Assembly: GCA_034336665.1 (NCBI GenBank)
Contig: JAPFBE010000077.1
Location: 123,967-187,966, forward strand
Source of the DNA: Luscinia megarhynchos
Taxonomy: Eukaryota; Chordata; Aves; Passeriformes; Turdidae
Length of the DNA: 64,000 nucleotides
Direction: 5' to 3'
Part shown: piece after piece, positions 1 to 10,850 of the stretch
How the letters are laid out: the number at the start of each line of letters is the position of its first letter
How positions within the stretch are numbered: the stretch's first letter is position 1
Made by a program: the position numbers and the translations under genes
Notes under the pieces: model-generated
What the model saw: only the letters and a program-made list of their open reading frames with translations
The model's database searches: none
What the model was told of the DNA's origin: nothing

Positions 1-2745
1 TGTTTTTTGGGAATTTTTGGGAATGTTGCTGTTTTTGTGTGGATTTTTGGGAACGTTGGGTGGATTTTGGGAATTTTTGGGAATTTTGGGAATGCTGGTG
101 GCTGTTTTTGGAATTTTGGGGATGCTGGTGGCTGTTTTTGGGATTTTTGGAGATGTTGGTGTTTCTGGGTGGATTTTTGGGAATTTTTGGGAATGTTGGG
201 AATGCTGGTGGCTGTTTTTGGGAATTTGGGATTTTTGGGGATGCTGGTGGCTGTTTTGGGATGAATTTGGGAATGTTGGGAATGCTGGTGGCTGCTTTGG
301 GATGAATTTGGGATTTTTGGGGATGCTGGTGGCTGTTTTGGGATGAATTTGGGATGAATTTGGGAATGCTGGTGGCTGTTTTGGGATGAATTTGGGATTT
401 TTGGGGATGCTGGTGGCTGTTTTGGGATGAATTTGGGATTTTTGGGCATGCTGGTGGCTGTTTTGGGATGAATTTGGGATTTTAGGGAATGCTGGTGGCT
501 GTTTTGGGATGAATTTGGGATTTTGGGAATGCTGGTGGCTGTTTTGGGATGAATTTGGGAATGCTGGTGGCTGTTTTGGGATGAATTTGGGATTTTTGGG
601 GATGCTGGTGGCTGCTTTGGGATGAATTTGGGAATGTTGAGTATTTCTGGGTGGATTTTTGGGAATTTTGGGGATGCTGGTGGCTGCTTTGGGATGAATT
701 TGGGATTTTTGGGGATGCTGGTGGCTGTTTTGGGATGAATTTGTGAATTTTAGGAATGCTGGTGGCTGTTTTTGGGATTTTTAGGGGGTGCTGGTGGCTG
801 TTTTTGGGATTTTTGGGGATGCTGGTGGCTGCTTTGGGATGAATTTGGGATTTTTGGGAATGCTGGTGGCTGTTTTTGGGATTTTGGGGGTGCTGGTGGC
901 TGTTTTTGGGAATTTTGGGAATGGTGATGGCTGTTTTTGGGATGAATTTGGGGATGCTGGTGGCTGGTTTTGGGAATTTTGGGAATTTTGGGTGTTTCTG
1001 GGTGGATTTTTGGGAATTTTGGGGATGCTGGTGACTGTTTTGGGATGAATTTGGGAATGTTGGGGATGCTGGTGGCTGTTTTGGGATGAATTTGTGAATT
1101 TTAGGAATGCTGGTGGCTGTTTTGGGATTTTTGGGGGTGCTGGTGGCTGGTTTTTGGGATGAATTTGGGAATGTTGGTGTTTCTGGGTGGATTTTTGGGA
1201 ATTTTAGGGAATGCTGGTGGCTGTTTTTGGGAATGTTGGGAATGCTGGTGGCTGTTTTTGGGGATTTTTAGGGGATGCTGGTGGCTGTTTTTGGGGATTT
1301 TTGGGAATGCTGGTGGCTGTTTTTGGGATTTTTGGGGGTGCTGGTGGCTGTTTTGGGAATTTTGGGAATGCTGGTGGCTGCTTTGGGATGAATTTGGGAT
1401 GAATTTGGGGATGCTGGTGGCTGTTTTGGGATGAATTTGTGAATTTTAGGAATGCTGGTGGCTGTTTTTGGGGATTTTTGGGAATGCTGGTGGCTGTTTT
1501 TGGGATTTTGGGGATGCTGGTGGCTGTTTTTGGGGATTTTTGGGAATGCTGGTGGCTGTTTTTGGGATGAATTTGGGAATGTTGGGGATGCTGGTGGCTG
1601 TTTTGGGAATTTTGTGAATTTTGGGGGTGCTGGTGGCTGTTTTGGGATGAATTTGGGGATTTTTGGGAATGCTGGTGGCTGTTTTTGGGGATTTTGGGGG
1701 TGCTGGTGGCTGTTTTGGGATGAATTTGGGGATTTTTTGGGAATGCTGGTGGCTGTTTTGGGATGAATTTGGGATTTTAGGGGTGCTGGTGGCTGTTTTG
1801 GGGATTTTTGGGGGTGCTGGTGGCTGTTTTGGGGATTTTGGGGGTGCTGGTGGCTGTTTTTGGGAATTTTGGGAATGCTGGTGGCTGTTTTGGGATGAAT
1901 TTGGGATGCTGGTGGCTGTTTTTGGGATTTTTGGGGGTGCTGGTGGCTGTTTTTGGGATTTTGGGGGTGCTGGTGGCTGTTTTGGGGATGAATTTGGGAT
2001 TTTTGGGAATGCTGGTGGCTGCTTTGGGATGAATTTGGGATTTTGGGGATGCTGGTGGCTGTTTTGGGGGATTTTTGGGGGTGCTGGTGGCTGTTTTGGG
2101 ATGAATTTGGGATTTTGGGGGTGCTGGTGGCTGTTTTGGGATGAATTTGGGATTTTGGGAATGCTGGTGGCTGTTTTGGGGATTTTGGGGGTGCTGGTGG
2201 CTGTTTTGGGATGAATTTGGGATTTTTGGGAATGCTGGTGGCTGTTTTGGGATGAATTTGTGAATTTTAGGAATGCTGGTGTGGCTGTTTTGGGGATTTT
2301 GGGAATGCTGGTGGCTGTTTTGGGATGAATTTGTGAATTTTAGGAATGCTGGTGGCTGTTTTTGGGATTTTGGGGGTGCTGGTGGCTGTTTTTGGGATGA
2401 ATTTGGGATTTTGGGAATGCTGGTGGCTGTTTTTGGGATTTTGGGGGTGCTGGTGGCTGTTTTGGGGTGAATTTGGGATTTTGGGAATGCTGGTGGCTGT
2501 TTTTGGGATTTTGGGGGTGCTGGTGGCTGTTTTTGGGATTTTGGGGATGCTGGTGGCTGTTTTGGGATGAATTTGGGATTTTTGGCAATGCTGGTGGCTG
2601 TTTTTGGGATTTTTGGGGGTGCTGGTGGCTGTTTTTGGGATTTTGGGGATGCTGGTGGCTGTTTTGGGATGAATTTGGGATTTTGGGAATGCTGGTGGCT
2701 GTTTTTGGGATTTTGGGGGTGCTGGTGGCTGTTTTTGGGGGTTCA
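1..2745. repeat. G-rich minisatellite in POLR2I intron
   Basis: Tandem array of about 30-45 bp units built on GCTGGTGGCTGTTTTGGGA followed by TGAATTTGGGA or TTTTTGGGGAT. It runs from the window edge to just before the first recognisable POLR2I exon. The core GGTGGCTGT resembles the pre-acceptor sequence GCTGTGGCTGTCCTGGCAG at 2751-2769, so the array may have grown out of the acceptor region. Long open frames here are by-products of the repeat and encode only G/F/W/L/V-rich periodic peptides. Confidence 0.95.
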
Positions 2746-2769
2746 TTTGGGCTGTGGCTGTCCTGGCAG

Positions 2770-2846
2770 CGAGCTGACCCAGATCATCGCCCGACGTGTC
2801 CCAGGACCCAGCGCTGCCCGCGACCGAGGATCACCCCCTGCCAGAA
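2770..2846 (+). CDS. POLR2I: POLR2I (RPB9) exon, ELTQIIA...TEDHPCQK segment
   Basis: This exon encodes the linker and start of the C-terminal zinc ribbon of RPB9, the small RNA polymerase II subunit that supports transcript fidelity and TFIIS-stimulated cleavage. Frame 1 gives ELTQIIA, the next frame VSQDPALPATEDHP, the third TPCQK. Together they match the vertebrate RPB9 order DELTQIIADVSQDP...TEDHPCQKCGHK. The acceptor is CTGGCAG ending at 2769 and the donor GTGAGC starts at 2847. The expected length is 75 nt and the observed length 77 nt. The two extra bases fall in C runs (ATCGCCCGAC and TCACCCCCTG). Either these are consensus errors in a hard-to-sequence region or the locus is a decayed copy. 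Upstream exons (N-terminal zinc ribbon) lie before the window. Confidence 0.9.
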
Positions 2847-4455
2847 GTGAGCCAGGAGGGACCCTGGGGGGACTTTGGGGACACCTGGGGGGACTTTGGG
2901 GACATTTGGGGACACCTGGGGACATCAGGGGGACATCAGGGGGACATCAGGGGGACATCTGGGGACATTTGGGGACACTTGGAGACACTTTGGGGACATT
3001 TGGGGACACCTGGGGAAACGTGGGGACACTTTGGGGACATTTGGGGGCACTTTGGGGACACTTTGGGGACATTTGGGGACACTTGTGGACATCAGAGAGG
3101 CATTGGGGACACCTGGGGACACTTTGGGGACTGTTGGGGGACACTTGAGACACTTTGGGAATATCAGGGGGACATTTGGGGACACTTGGGGACATCAGAG
3201 AGGCGTTGGGGACATTTGGGGACACTGTGGGGACACCTGGGGACAGTTTGGGGACACCTGGAGACATTTGGGGACATTTGGGGGCATCTGAGGACATTTG
3301 GGGACAGTTTGGGGACACCTGGGGACACTGGGGATATTTGGGGACACCTGGGGACACTGGGGATATTTAGGGACACCTGGGGACACTTTGGGGACATCAG
3401 GGGGGGACACTTTAGGGAGACATCAGGGGGACACTTTGGGGACACCTGGGGGACACTATGGGGACGGTTGGGGGACACTTGGAGACACTTTGGGAATATC
3501 AGGGGGGACATTTGGGGGAACTCCTGGGACATTGGGGGACAGTTTGGGGACACTTTGGGGACATTTAGGGGACACCTGGGGACATCAGAGAGGCGTTAGG
3601 GGACATTTGGGGACATTTGGGGGCACTTTGGGGACGGTTGGGGGACACCTGGGGACACTTTGGGAATATCAGGGGGACATTTGGGGAACTCCTGGGACAT
3701 TTGGGGACACTTTGGGGACACTTTGGGGACATTTAGGGGACATTTGGGGACATCAGAGAGGCGTTGGGGACATTTGGGGACACTGTGGGGACACTTTGGG
3801 GACATTTAGGGACACTTGTGGACATCAGAGAGGCGTTGGGGACATTTGGGGACACTGTGGGGACACCTGGGGACACTTTGGGGACTGTTAGGGGGACACC
3901 TGGGGACACTTTGGGAATATCAGGGGGGACATTTAGGGGACACTTGGGGACATCAGAGAGGCGTTGGGGACATTTGGGGACACTGTGGGGACACCTGGGG
4001 ACACTTTAGGGGACACCTAGGGACATTTGGGGGCATCTGAGGACATTTGGGGACAGTTTAGGGGACACCTGGGGACACTGGGGACATTTAGGGGACACCT
4101 GGGGACACTTTGGGGACACCTGGGGGACATCTGGGGACATTTGGGGACATCTGGGGACATCAGAGAGGCATTGGGGACATGTGGGGACACCTGGGGGGCA
4201 CTTTAGGGGACATCAGGGGGACATTTGGGGAACATCTGGGGACACTGTGGGCACACCTGGGGACACTTTAGGGGACATCAGGGGGACATCTGGGGACATT
4301 TGGGGACATCAGAGAGGCATTGGGGACATTTGGGGACATTTGGGGGACACCTGGGGGGCACTTTGGGGACACCTGGGGACATTTAGGGGACACTTGGGGA
4401 CATCAGAGAGGCGTTAGGGGACATTTGGGGGACACTGTGGGGACATTTGGGGACA
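2847..4455. repeat. GGGGACATTT minisatellite with higher-order units
   Basis: A 10-11 bp monomer (GGGGACACCT, GGGGACACTTT or GGGGACATTT) fills the intron between two POLR2I exons. A distinct variant, ACATCAGAGAGGCGTTGG, recurs at about 3085, 3191, 3586, 3750, 3820, 3949, 4158, 4307 and 4399. This marks higher-order units of irregular length (roughly 70-400 bp). The array begins within about 20 bp of the donor at 2847. Confidence 0.95.
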
Positions 4456-4480
4456 GCTGGTGGCGCTGTTGCTGTGGCAG

Positions 4481-4533
4481 GTGTGGCCACAAGGGAGGCG
4501 GTGTTCTTCCAGTCCCACAGCGCCCATGCCGAG
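4481..4533 (+). CDS. POLR2I: POLR2I (RPB9) exon, CGHKEAVFFQSHSAHAE segment
   Basis: This exon continues the RPB9 C-terminal zinc ribbon (CxxC knuckle CQKCGHK, then EAVFFQSHSAHAE). CGHK is read in one frame and EAVFFQSHSAHAE in the next. A single extra G in CACAAGGGAGG causes the shift; the expected length is 52 nt and the observed length 53. The acceptor is GCTGTGGCAG ending at 4480 and the donor GTGAGC starts at 4534. The phase agrees with the previous exon: its final AA plus the first G here gives the Lys of CQK. Human RPB9 has ARAE where this has AHAE. Identity is secure, integrity is not. Confidence 0.92.
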
Positions 4534-4539
4534 GTGAGC

Positions 4540-6850
4540 ACAGAACCCAAAATCCCCCAAATCCTCCCCAAAAAAAACCCCCAAAATCCTCCCAGAAACC
4601 CCCAAAAATCCTCCCGAAAAAAAACCTCAAAATCCTCCCCAAAATCCTCCCAAAAACCCCAAAATCCTCTCCCAAAAACCCCAAATCCCTCAAAATCCTC
4701 CACAAAATCCTCCCTAAAAACTCTCAAAACCCCAAAATCCTCCCCAAAAACCTTCTCAAAACCCTCGACATCCTCCCCAAAATCCTCCCAAAATCCCTCA
4801 AAACCCCAAAATTCTCCCCCAAAAAACCTCAAAATCCTCCCAGAAACCCCAAAATCCTCCCCAGAAACCCCAAAATCCTCCCCCAAAAAACCCCAAAATC
4901 CCTCAAAATCCTCCCAAAATCCTCCCCAAAACTCTCAAAACCCCAAAATTCTCCCCCAAAAACATCCTCCCCTAAAAACCCTCAAAATCCCTCCCAAAAA
5001 ACTCCAAAACTCCCTCAAAAAGCCCCAAATCCTCCCCCAAAATCACAAAATTCCCTCAAAACCCCAAAATCCTCCCAAAAACCCCCAAAATCCCTCAAAA
5101 TCCTCCCAAAAACTCTCAAAAAACCCCCAAAATTCCTTCCAAGCACCCCCCAAAGACCCCAGGGATTCCCTCAAGACCCCTAAAGATCCCTCCAAAAACC
5201 CCCAAAGATCCTCCCCCAAAACTCCAAAGATCCTCCCCAAAAAACCCAAAATCCTCCCCAAAAACCCCAAAATCCTCCCCAAAAAACCCCCAAAATCTTC
5301 TCCAATAACTCCCAAAATTCCCTCAAAACCCCAAAATCCTCTCCAAAAACCCCAAAATCCTCCCCAAAACCTAAAATCCTCCCCCAAAAAACCCAAAATC
5401 CTCCCCCAAAAGCCCCAAAATCCTCCCAAAGACCCCCAAAATCCTCCCCAAGATCTCAAAATCCTCCCCGAAAAAGCCCCAAAATCACTCCCCCAAAGAC
5501 CTCAAAATCCTCCCCCAAAAAAGGCCCAAAATCCCTCAAAAACCCCCAAAGATCCTCAAAATGCTCCACAAAATCCTCCTCCCAAATCCCCAAAATGCCC
5601 AAAAATCATCCTCAAAAACCCCAAAATCCTCCCCAAAAAGCTCCAAAATCCCCAAAATTCCCTCAAAAACCCCCAAAGCCACTCCTAAAACCCCCCAAAA
5701 ACCCCAAAGATCCTCCTGAAAAACCCCCAAAGACCTACAAAAGATCTCCCCAAAAGCCCCAAAGATCCTCAAAGAGCCCCAAAATCCCCTCAAAGAGCCC
5801 AAAGATCCCTCAAAGATCATCCTAAAAGACCTCAAAGATCCCCCAGAGAAAGCCAAAAGATCCTCCCCAAGACCCCCAAAGATCCTCCCCAAAGACCCCA
5901 AGATCCCCTCAAGGATTCCCCATAAAGACCCTAAATCTCCTCAAAATCCTCCCCCAAAATCCTGAAAGTCCTCCCCCAAAAGACCCCAGATCTCAAAAGG
6001 CTTCCCCAAAAACCCAAAACCTCAAAATCCCCTCAAAATCCTCCTCAAAATCCTCCCCAGAATGCGTTCCCCAAAATGCTCCTCAAATTCCTCCCAAAAA
6101 CCCCAAAATCCCCAAAATTCTCCTCAGAAAACACAAATGTTCTCAAAAAACCCCAAAACCCTCAAAATCCTCCCTAAAAACCCCAAAACCTTAAAATCCT
6201 CCACAAAAATCCCCAAATCTCCTCAAAAACTTCCCCCCAAAACCTCAAAATCCCATCCAAAACCTCCCCCGAGCCCCAAAATCTCAAAAACCTCCCCAAA
6301 AACCCCAAAACTCCCTCAAAATCCTCCCCTAAACCCCCCAAATCTTCTCAAAATTCTTCCCAAAAAACCCCAAAATCCCCTGGGACACCCCCCAAAAAAA
6401 ATCCCAAAATCCCCAGGGCACCCCCCAAAAACACCCCAAAAATCCCCTGGGACCCCCCCCAAAAAACCCCAAAATCCCCAGGAGCTCCTCACCAAAAACC
6501 CCAAAATCCCCTGGGACCCCCCCAAAAAAAACCTCCAAAATCTCCTGGGACCCCCCCAAAAAACCCCAAAATCCCCTGGGACCCACCCCAAAAAACCCCC
6601 AAAATCTCCTGGGATCCCCCCAAAAAACCCAAAATCCCCAGGGGCCCCTCACCAAAAAACCCCAAAATCTCCTGGGACCCACCCCAAAAAAAACCCCCAA
6701 AATCTCCTGGGACCCCCCTCAAAAAAAACCCCAAAATCCCCAGGGACCCCTCACCAAAAAACCCCAAAATCCCCTGGGACCCCCCCAAAAAAACCCCCAA
6801 AATTCCCCCAAATCCCACAGGAAAATCCTAAAAATCCCAAAAAATCCCCC
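4540..6850. repeat. C-rich arm (CCCCAAAATCCTCCC family) of inverted repeat pair
   Basis: The POLR2I intron starts with tandem CCCCAAAATCCTCCCCAAAAA units. From about 6370 it shifts to a longer unit containing CCCAAAATCCCCTGGGACCCCCC and CCCAGGGGCCCCTCACC variants. The reverse complement of these motifs makes up the next block (6860-9355), so the two blocks are oppositely oriented arms of one family. Confidence 0.93.
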
Positions 6851-6859
6851 AAAACCTTC

Positions 6860-9355
6860 TGGAACTTGGGAGATTTTTCGGGGGTTTTGGGGAGGGGTCT
6901 TTGGGAATTTTGGGGGTTTTTGGGGAGGGGTCTTTGGGAATTTTGGGAGGTTTTTTGGGGAGGAATTTTGGGGTTTTTTGAGGAGGGGTCCCAGGAGATT
7001 TTGGGTTTTTTGGGGGAGTTTTGAGGGGATTTGGGGAGGGGTCTTGGAGAATTTTGGATTTTTTAGGGGGATTTTGGGGGTTTTTTGGGGAGGGGTCTTT
7101 GGGAATTTTGGGGATTTTTGGGAGGTTCCAAGGAGATTTTTTTGGGGAGGGATCTTTGGGAATTTTGGGGATTTTTGGGGAGGGATCTTTGGGAATTTTG
7201 GGAGGTTTTTTGGGGAGGAATTTTGGGGTTTTTTGGAGAGGGGTCTTTGGGAATTTTTGGGAGGTTTTTTGGGGAGGAATTTTGGGGTTTTTGAGGAGGG
7301 GTCTTTGGGAGTTTTGGGAGGGTTTTTGGGGAGGAATTTTTGGGGGTTTTTGAGGAGGGGTCCCAGGAGATTTTGGGTTTTTTTGGGGGGAGTTTTGAGG
7401 GGATTTGGGGAGGGTCTTGGAGAATTTTGGATTTTTTAAGGGGCGATTTTGGGGGTTTTTGGGGAGGGGTCTTTGGGGAATTTTGGGGATTTTTGGGAGG
7501 TTTTTAGGGAGGAATTTTGGGGTTTTTTGGGGAGAGGGTCTTTGGGAATTTTGGGGGATTTTGGGAGGTTCCAGGAGGTTTTTTGGGGAGGGGTCTTTGG
7601 GAATTTTGGGAGGATTTTTGGGGAGGAATTTTGGGGTTTTTTGGGGAGGGGTCTTTGGGAATTTTGGGGGTTTTTGGGGAGGAATTTTGGGGGTTTTTGA
7701 GGAGGGCTCCCAGGAGATTTTGGGTTTTTGGGGAGTTTTGAGGGGATTTGGGGAGGGGTCTTGGAGAATTTTGGATTTTTTAAGGGGCGATTTTGGGGGT
7801 TTTTTGGGGAGGGGTCCTTTGGGAATTCTAGATTTTTGGGAGGTTTTGGGGAGGAATCCTTTGGGGTTTTTGGGAGGGTCTTTGGGAATTTTGGGGATTT
7901 TTGGGAGGAGTTCCCAGGGAGGTTTTTGGGGAGGGATCTTTGGGAATTTTAGGGGAGAGTTTTTGGGGAGGAATTTTGGGGGTTTTTGGGGAGGAATTTT
8001 GGTGTTTTTTGGGGAGGGATCTTTGGGAATTTTGGGAGGTTTTTGGGGAGGAATTTTGGGGTTTTTTGGGAGGGGTCTTTGGGAATTTTGGGAGGTTTTT
8101 TGGGGAGGAATTTTGGGGTTTTTTGAGGAGGGGCTCCCAGGAGATTTTTGGGTTTTTTGGGGGAGTTTTGAGGGGATTTGGGAGGGTCTTGGAGAATTTT
8201 GGATTTTTTAAGAGATGATTTTGGGGGGTTTTTTGGGGAGGGTCTTTGGGAATTTTGGGGATTTTTGGGAGGTTTTTGGGGGAGGAATTTTGGGGTTTTT
8301 TTGGGGAGGGTCTTTGGGAATTTTGGGGATTTTTGGGAGGTTTTTGGGGAGGGATCTTTGGGGAATTTTTGGGAGGTTTTTGGGGAGGAATTTTGGGGTT
8401 TTTTGGGAGGGTCTTTGGGAATTTTGGGAGGTTTTTTGGGGAGGAATTTTGGGGTTTTTTTGAGGAGGGCTCCCAGGAGATTTTGGGTTTTTTGGGGGAG
8501 TTTTGAGGGGATTTGGGGGAGGGTCTTGGAGAATTTTGGATTTTTAGGGGGGATTTTGAAGGGTTTTGGGGAGAGGGTCTTTGGGAATTTTGGGGGATTT
8601 TTGGGAGGTTTTTGGGGAGGAATTTTGGGGGTTTTTTGGGGAGGGTCTTTGGGAATTTTTGGGGGTTTGAGGGTTCCAGGGGGTTTTTGAGTAGGGGTCC
8701 CAAGAGATTTTGGGTTTTTTTGGGGGAGTTTTGAGGGGATTTTGGGAGGGTCTTGGAGAATTTTGGATTTTTAGGGGGATTTTGGGGGTTTTTATGGGGA
8801 GGGGTCTTTAGGGAATTTTGGGGATTTTGGGAGGTTTTTGGGGAGGAATTTTTGGGGGTTTTTTGGGAGGTTCCAGGGAGGTTTTTGGGGGAGGGTCTTT
8901 GGGAATTTTGGGAGGTTTTTTGGGGTTTTTTGAGGAGGGGTCCCAGGAGATTTTGGGTTTTTGGGGAAGTTTTGAGGGGATTTGGGGAGGGGTCTTGGAG
9001 AATTTTGGATTTTTAAGGGCGATTTTTGGGGGTTTTTGGGGAGGGTCTTTGGGAATTTTGGGGATTTTTGGGAGGTTTTTTGGGGAGGAATTTTGGGGTT
9101 TTTTGGGGAGGGGTCTTTGGGAATTTTGGGGATTTTGGGAGGTTCCAGGGAGGTTTTTTGGGGAGGGATCTTTGGGAATTTTGGGAGGGTTTTTGGGGAG
9201 GAATTCTGGGGGTTTTTTGGGGAGGGGTCTTGGAGAATTTTGGATTTTTTAGGGGGATTTTGGGGGTTTTTTGGGGAGGGGTCTTTGGAAATTTTGGGAT
9301 TTTTTTGAGGGGGTCCCAGGGGGTTTTTGGGGCTGGATTTTGAGGGGGGATTTTG
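6860..9355. repeat. G-rich arm (GGGAATTTTGGGAGG family) of inverted repeat pair
   Basis: Tandem GGGTCTTTGGGAATTTTGGGAGGTTTTTTGGGGAGGAATT units with a higher-order period of several hundred bp, marked by GGTCCCAGGAGATTTTGGG and GGGTCTTGGAGAATTTTGGA. This is the complementary strand composition of the block at 4540-6850. The switch lies near 6845-6870 (CCAAAACCTTCTGGAACTTGGG). Confidence 0.93.
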
Positions 9356-9388
9356 GGGTTTTGCCCCAAATGTTGCCCTGCAATGTGC

Positions 9389-9465
9389 CCGAACCCCATG
9401 GGAGGGCCAGCGCTGACTGTACTACGTGTGCAGGCACGCTGACTGGCCACCGCTGGACAGAGTGA
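9389..9465 (+). CDS. POLR2I: POLR2I (RPB9) last exon with stop, degraded
   Basis: This segment encodes the RPB9 C-terminus. LYYVC is read around 9418-9431 and HRWTE plus stop TGA at 9449-9465, matching the family end DAMRLYYVC...HCGHRWTE. The start is unclear: CCCATG near 9395 may be the remnant of DAM, and about 16 nt too many lie between it and LYYVC. Between YYVC and GHRW there are 2 nt too few, and the Cys expected before GHRW is not visible in any frame (ThrGly-HisArgTrp is read instead). That Cys is a zinc ligand in the family, so a literal reading would give a damaged zinc ribbon. Alternatives are a consensus error, a pseudogene, or a real exon disturbed by neighbouring arrays. The stop codon lies inside the first monomer of the next array. 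Confidence 0.85.
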
Positions 9466-10850
9466 CCCCAGGGACCCTGAGGGACCCCGAGGGACCCCTG
9501 AGGGACCCAAGTGACCCCTGAGGGGACCCTGAGGACCCTGAGTGACCCCGAGGGACCCTGAGTGACCCAGAGTGACCCCGAGTGACCCTGAGGGACCCTG
9601 AGTGACCCCTGAGTGACCCTGAGGGACCCTGAGTGACACTGAGGGGACCCTGAGGGACCCCGAGTGACCCTGAGGGACCCTGAGTGACCCCTGAGTGACC
9701 CCCAAGTGACCCTGAGGGACCCCGAGTGACCCCTGAGTGACCCTGAGGGGACTGAGTGACCCCAGGGACCCTGAGGGACCCAAGTGACCCTAGAGGGACC
9801 CTGAGTGACACTGAGGGACCCTGAGTGACCCCAGTGACCCTGAGGGACCCTGAGTGACCCCGAAGTGACCCCGAGTGACCCTGAGGGACCCGAGTGACCC
9901 CTGAGGAACTCTGAGTGACCCCTGAGTGACCCCAGAAATGATCCAGGATGGACCCCTGAGGGACCCTGAGTGACCCCAGAAATGATCCAGGATGGACCCC
10001 ATAGTGACCAGGGAGGGTGACCCCTAGAGTGACCCTGAGGGACCCTGAGTGACCCCTGAGTGACCCTAAAAATGATCTAGGAGTGACCCTGAGTGACCCC
10101 TGAGTGACCCTAAAAATGATCTAGGAGTGACCCTGAGTGACCCCTGAGTGACCCCAGAAATGATCCAGGATGGACCCCTGAGTGACCCCTGAGTGACCCT
10201 GAGGGACTCCGAGTGACCCCTGAGGGACCCTGAGTGACCCCTGAGTGACCCCTGAGTGACCCTGAGGGACCCCGAGTGACCCCTGAGGGACCCTGAGTGA
10301 CCCCTGAGTGACACTGAGGGACCCTGAGTGACCCCTGAGGGACCCTGAGTGACCCTGAGTGACACTGAGGGACCCTGAGTGACCCTGAGGGACCCTGAGT
10401 GACCCCTGAGTGACCCCAGAAATGATCCAGGATGGACCCCTGAGTGACCCTGAGGGATCCTGAGGGATCCTGAGTGACCCTGAGTGACCCAGAGTGACCA
10501 GGAGTGACCCCTAAGTGACCCCTGAGTGACCCCAGAAATGATCCAGGAGTGACCCTGAGGGATCCTGGTGACCCCTGAGTGACCCCCGAGTGACCCCTGA
10601 GTGACCCCCAGAAATGATCCAGGAGTGACCCCTGAGGGACCCTAAAAATGATCCAGGAGTGACCCTGAGGGACCCTGAGTCACCCCTGAGGGACCCTGAG
10701 TGACCCCGAGTGACCCCCTGAGTGACCCTGAGTGACCCTAAAAATGATCCAGGATGGACCCTTGAGTGACCCTGAGTGACCCTGAGTGACCCCTGAGTGA
10801 CCCTGAGTGACCCCCAAAAATGATCCAGGATGGACTCCTGAGACCCCAAA
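9463..10850. repeat. TGACCCTGAG minisatellite downstream of POLR2I stop
   Basis: An array of TGACCC, GAGGGACCC and TGAGTGACCCC units of 9-11 bp, with a higher-order marker AGAAATGATCCAGGATGGACCCC recurring at about 9934, 9977, 10157, 10418, 10533, 10609 and later. The first monomer overlaps the POLR2I stop (ACAGAGTGACCCC), so the array appears seeded by the exon end. It would be 3' UTR or downstream DNA. Confidence 0.93.

Noticed and set aside
2847..4455. Possible telomere-like G-rich repeat
   Set aside because: The monomer is GGGGACATTT and related, not TTAGGG, and lies between two exons of one gene.
4320..9252. Lys/Pro/Ser-rich and Gly/Phe/Trp-rich open frames of 250-460 codons
   Set aside because: They are array translations inside a POLR2I intron with no start context and no conservation of non-repeat residues.
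9405..9465. LYYVC...HRW at first suggested an immunoglobulin-like or PHD/zinc-finger fragment
   Set aside because: With the two upstream exons (ELTQIIA...TEDHP and CGHK/EAVFFQSHSAHAE) the order and ending HRWTE-stop match RPB9 specifically.
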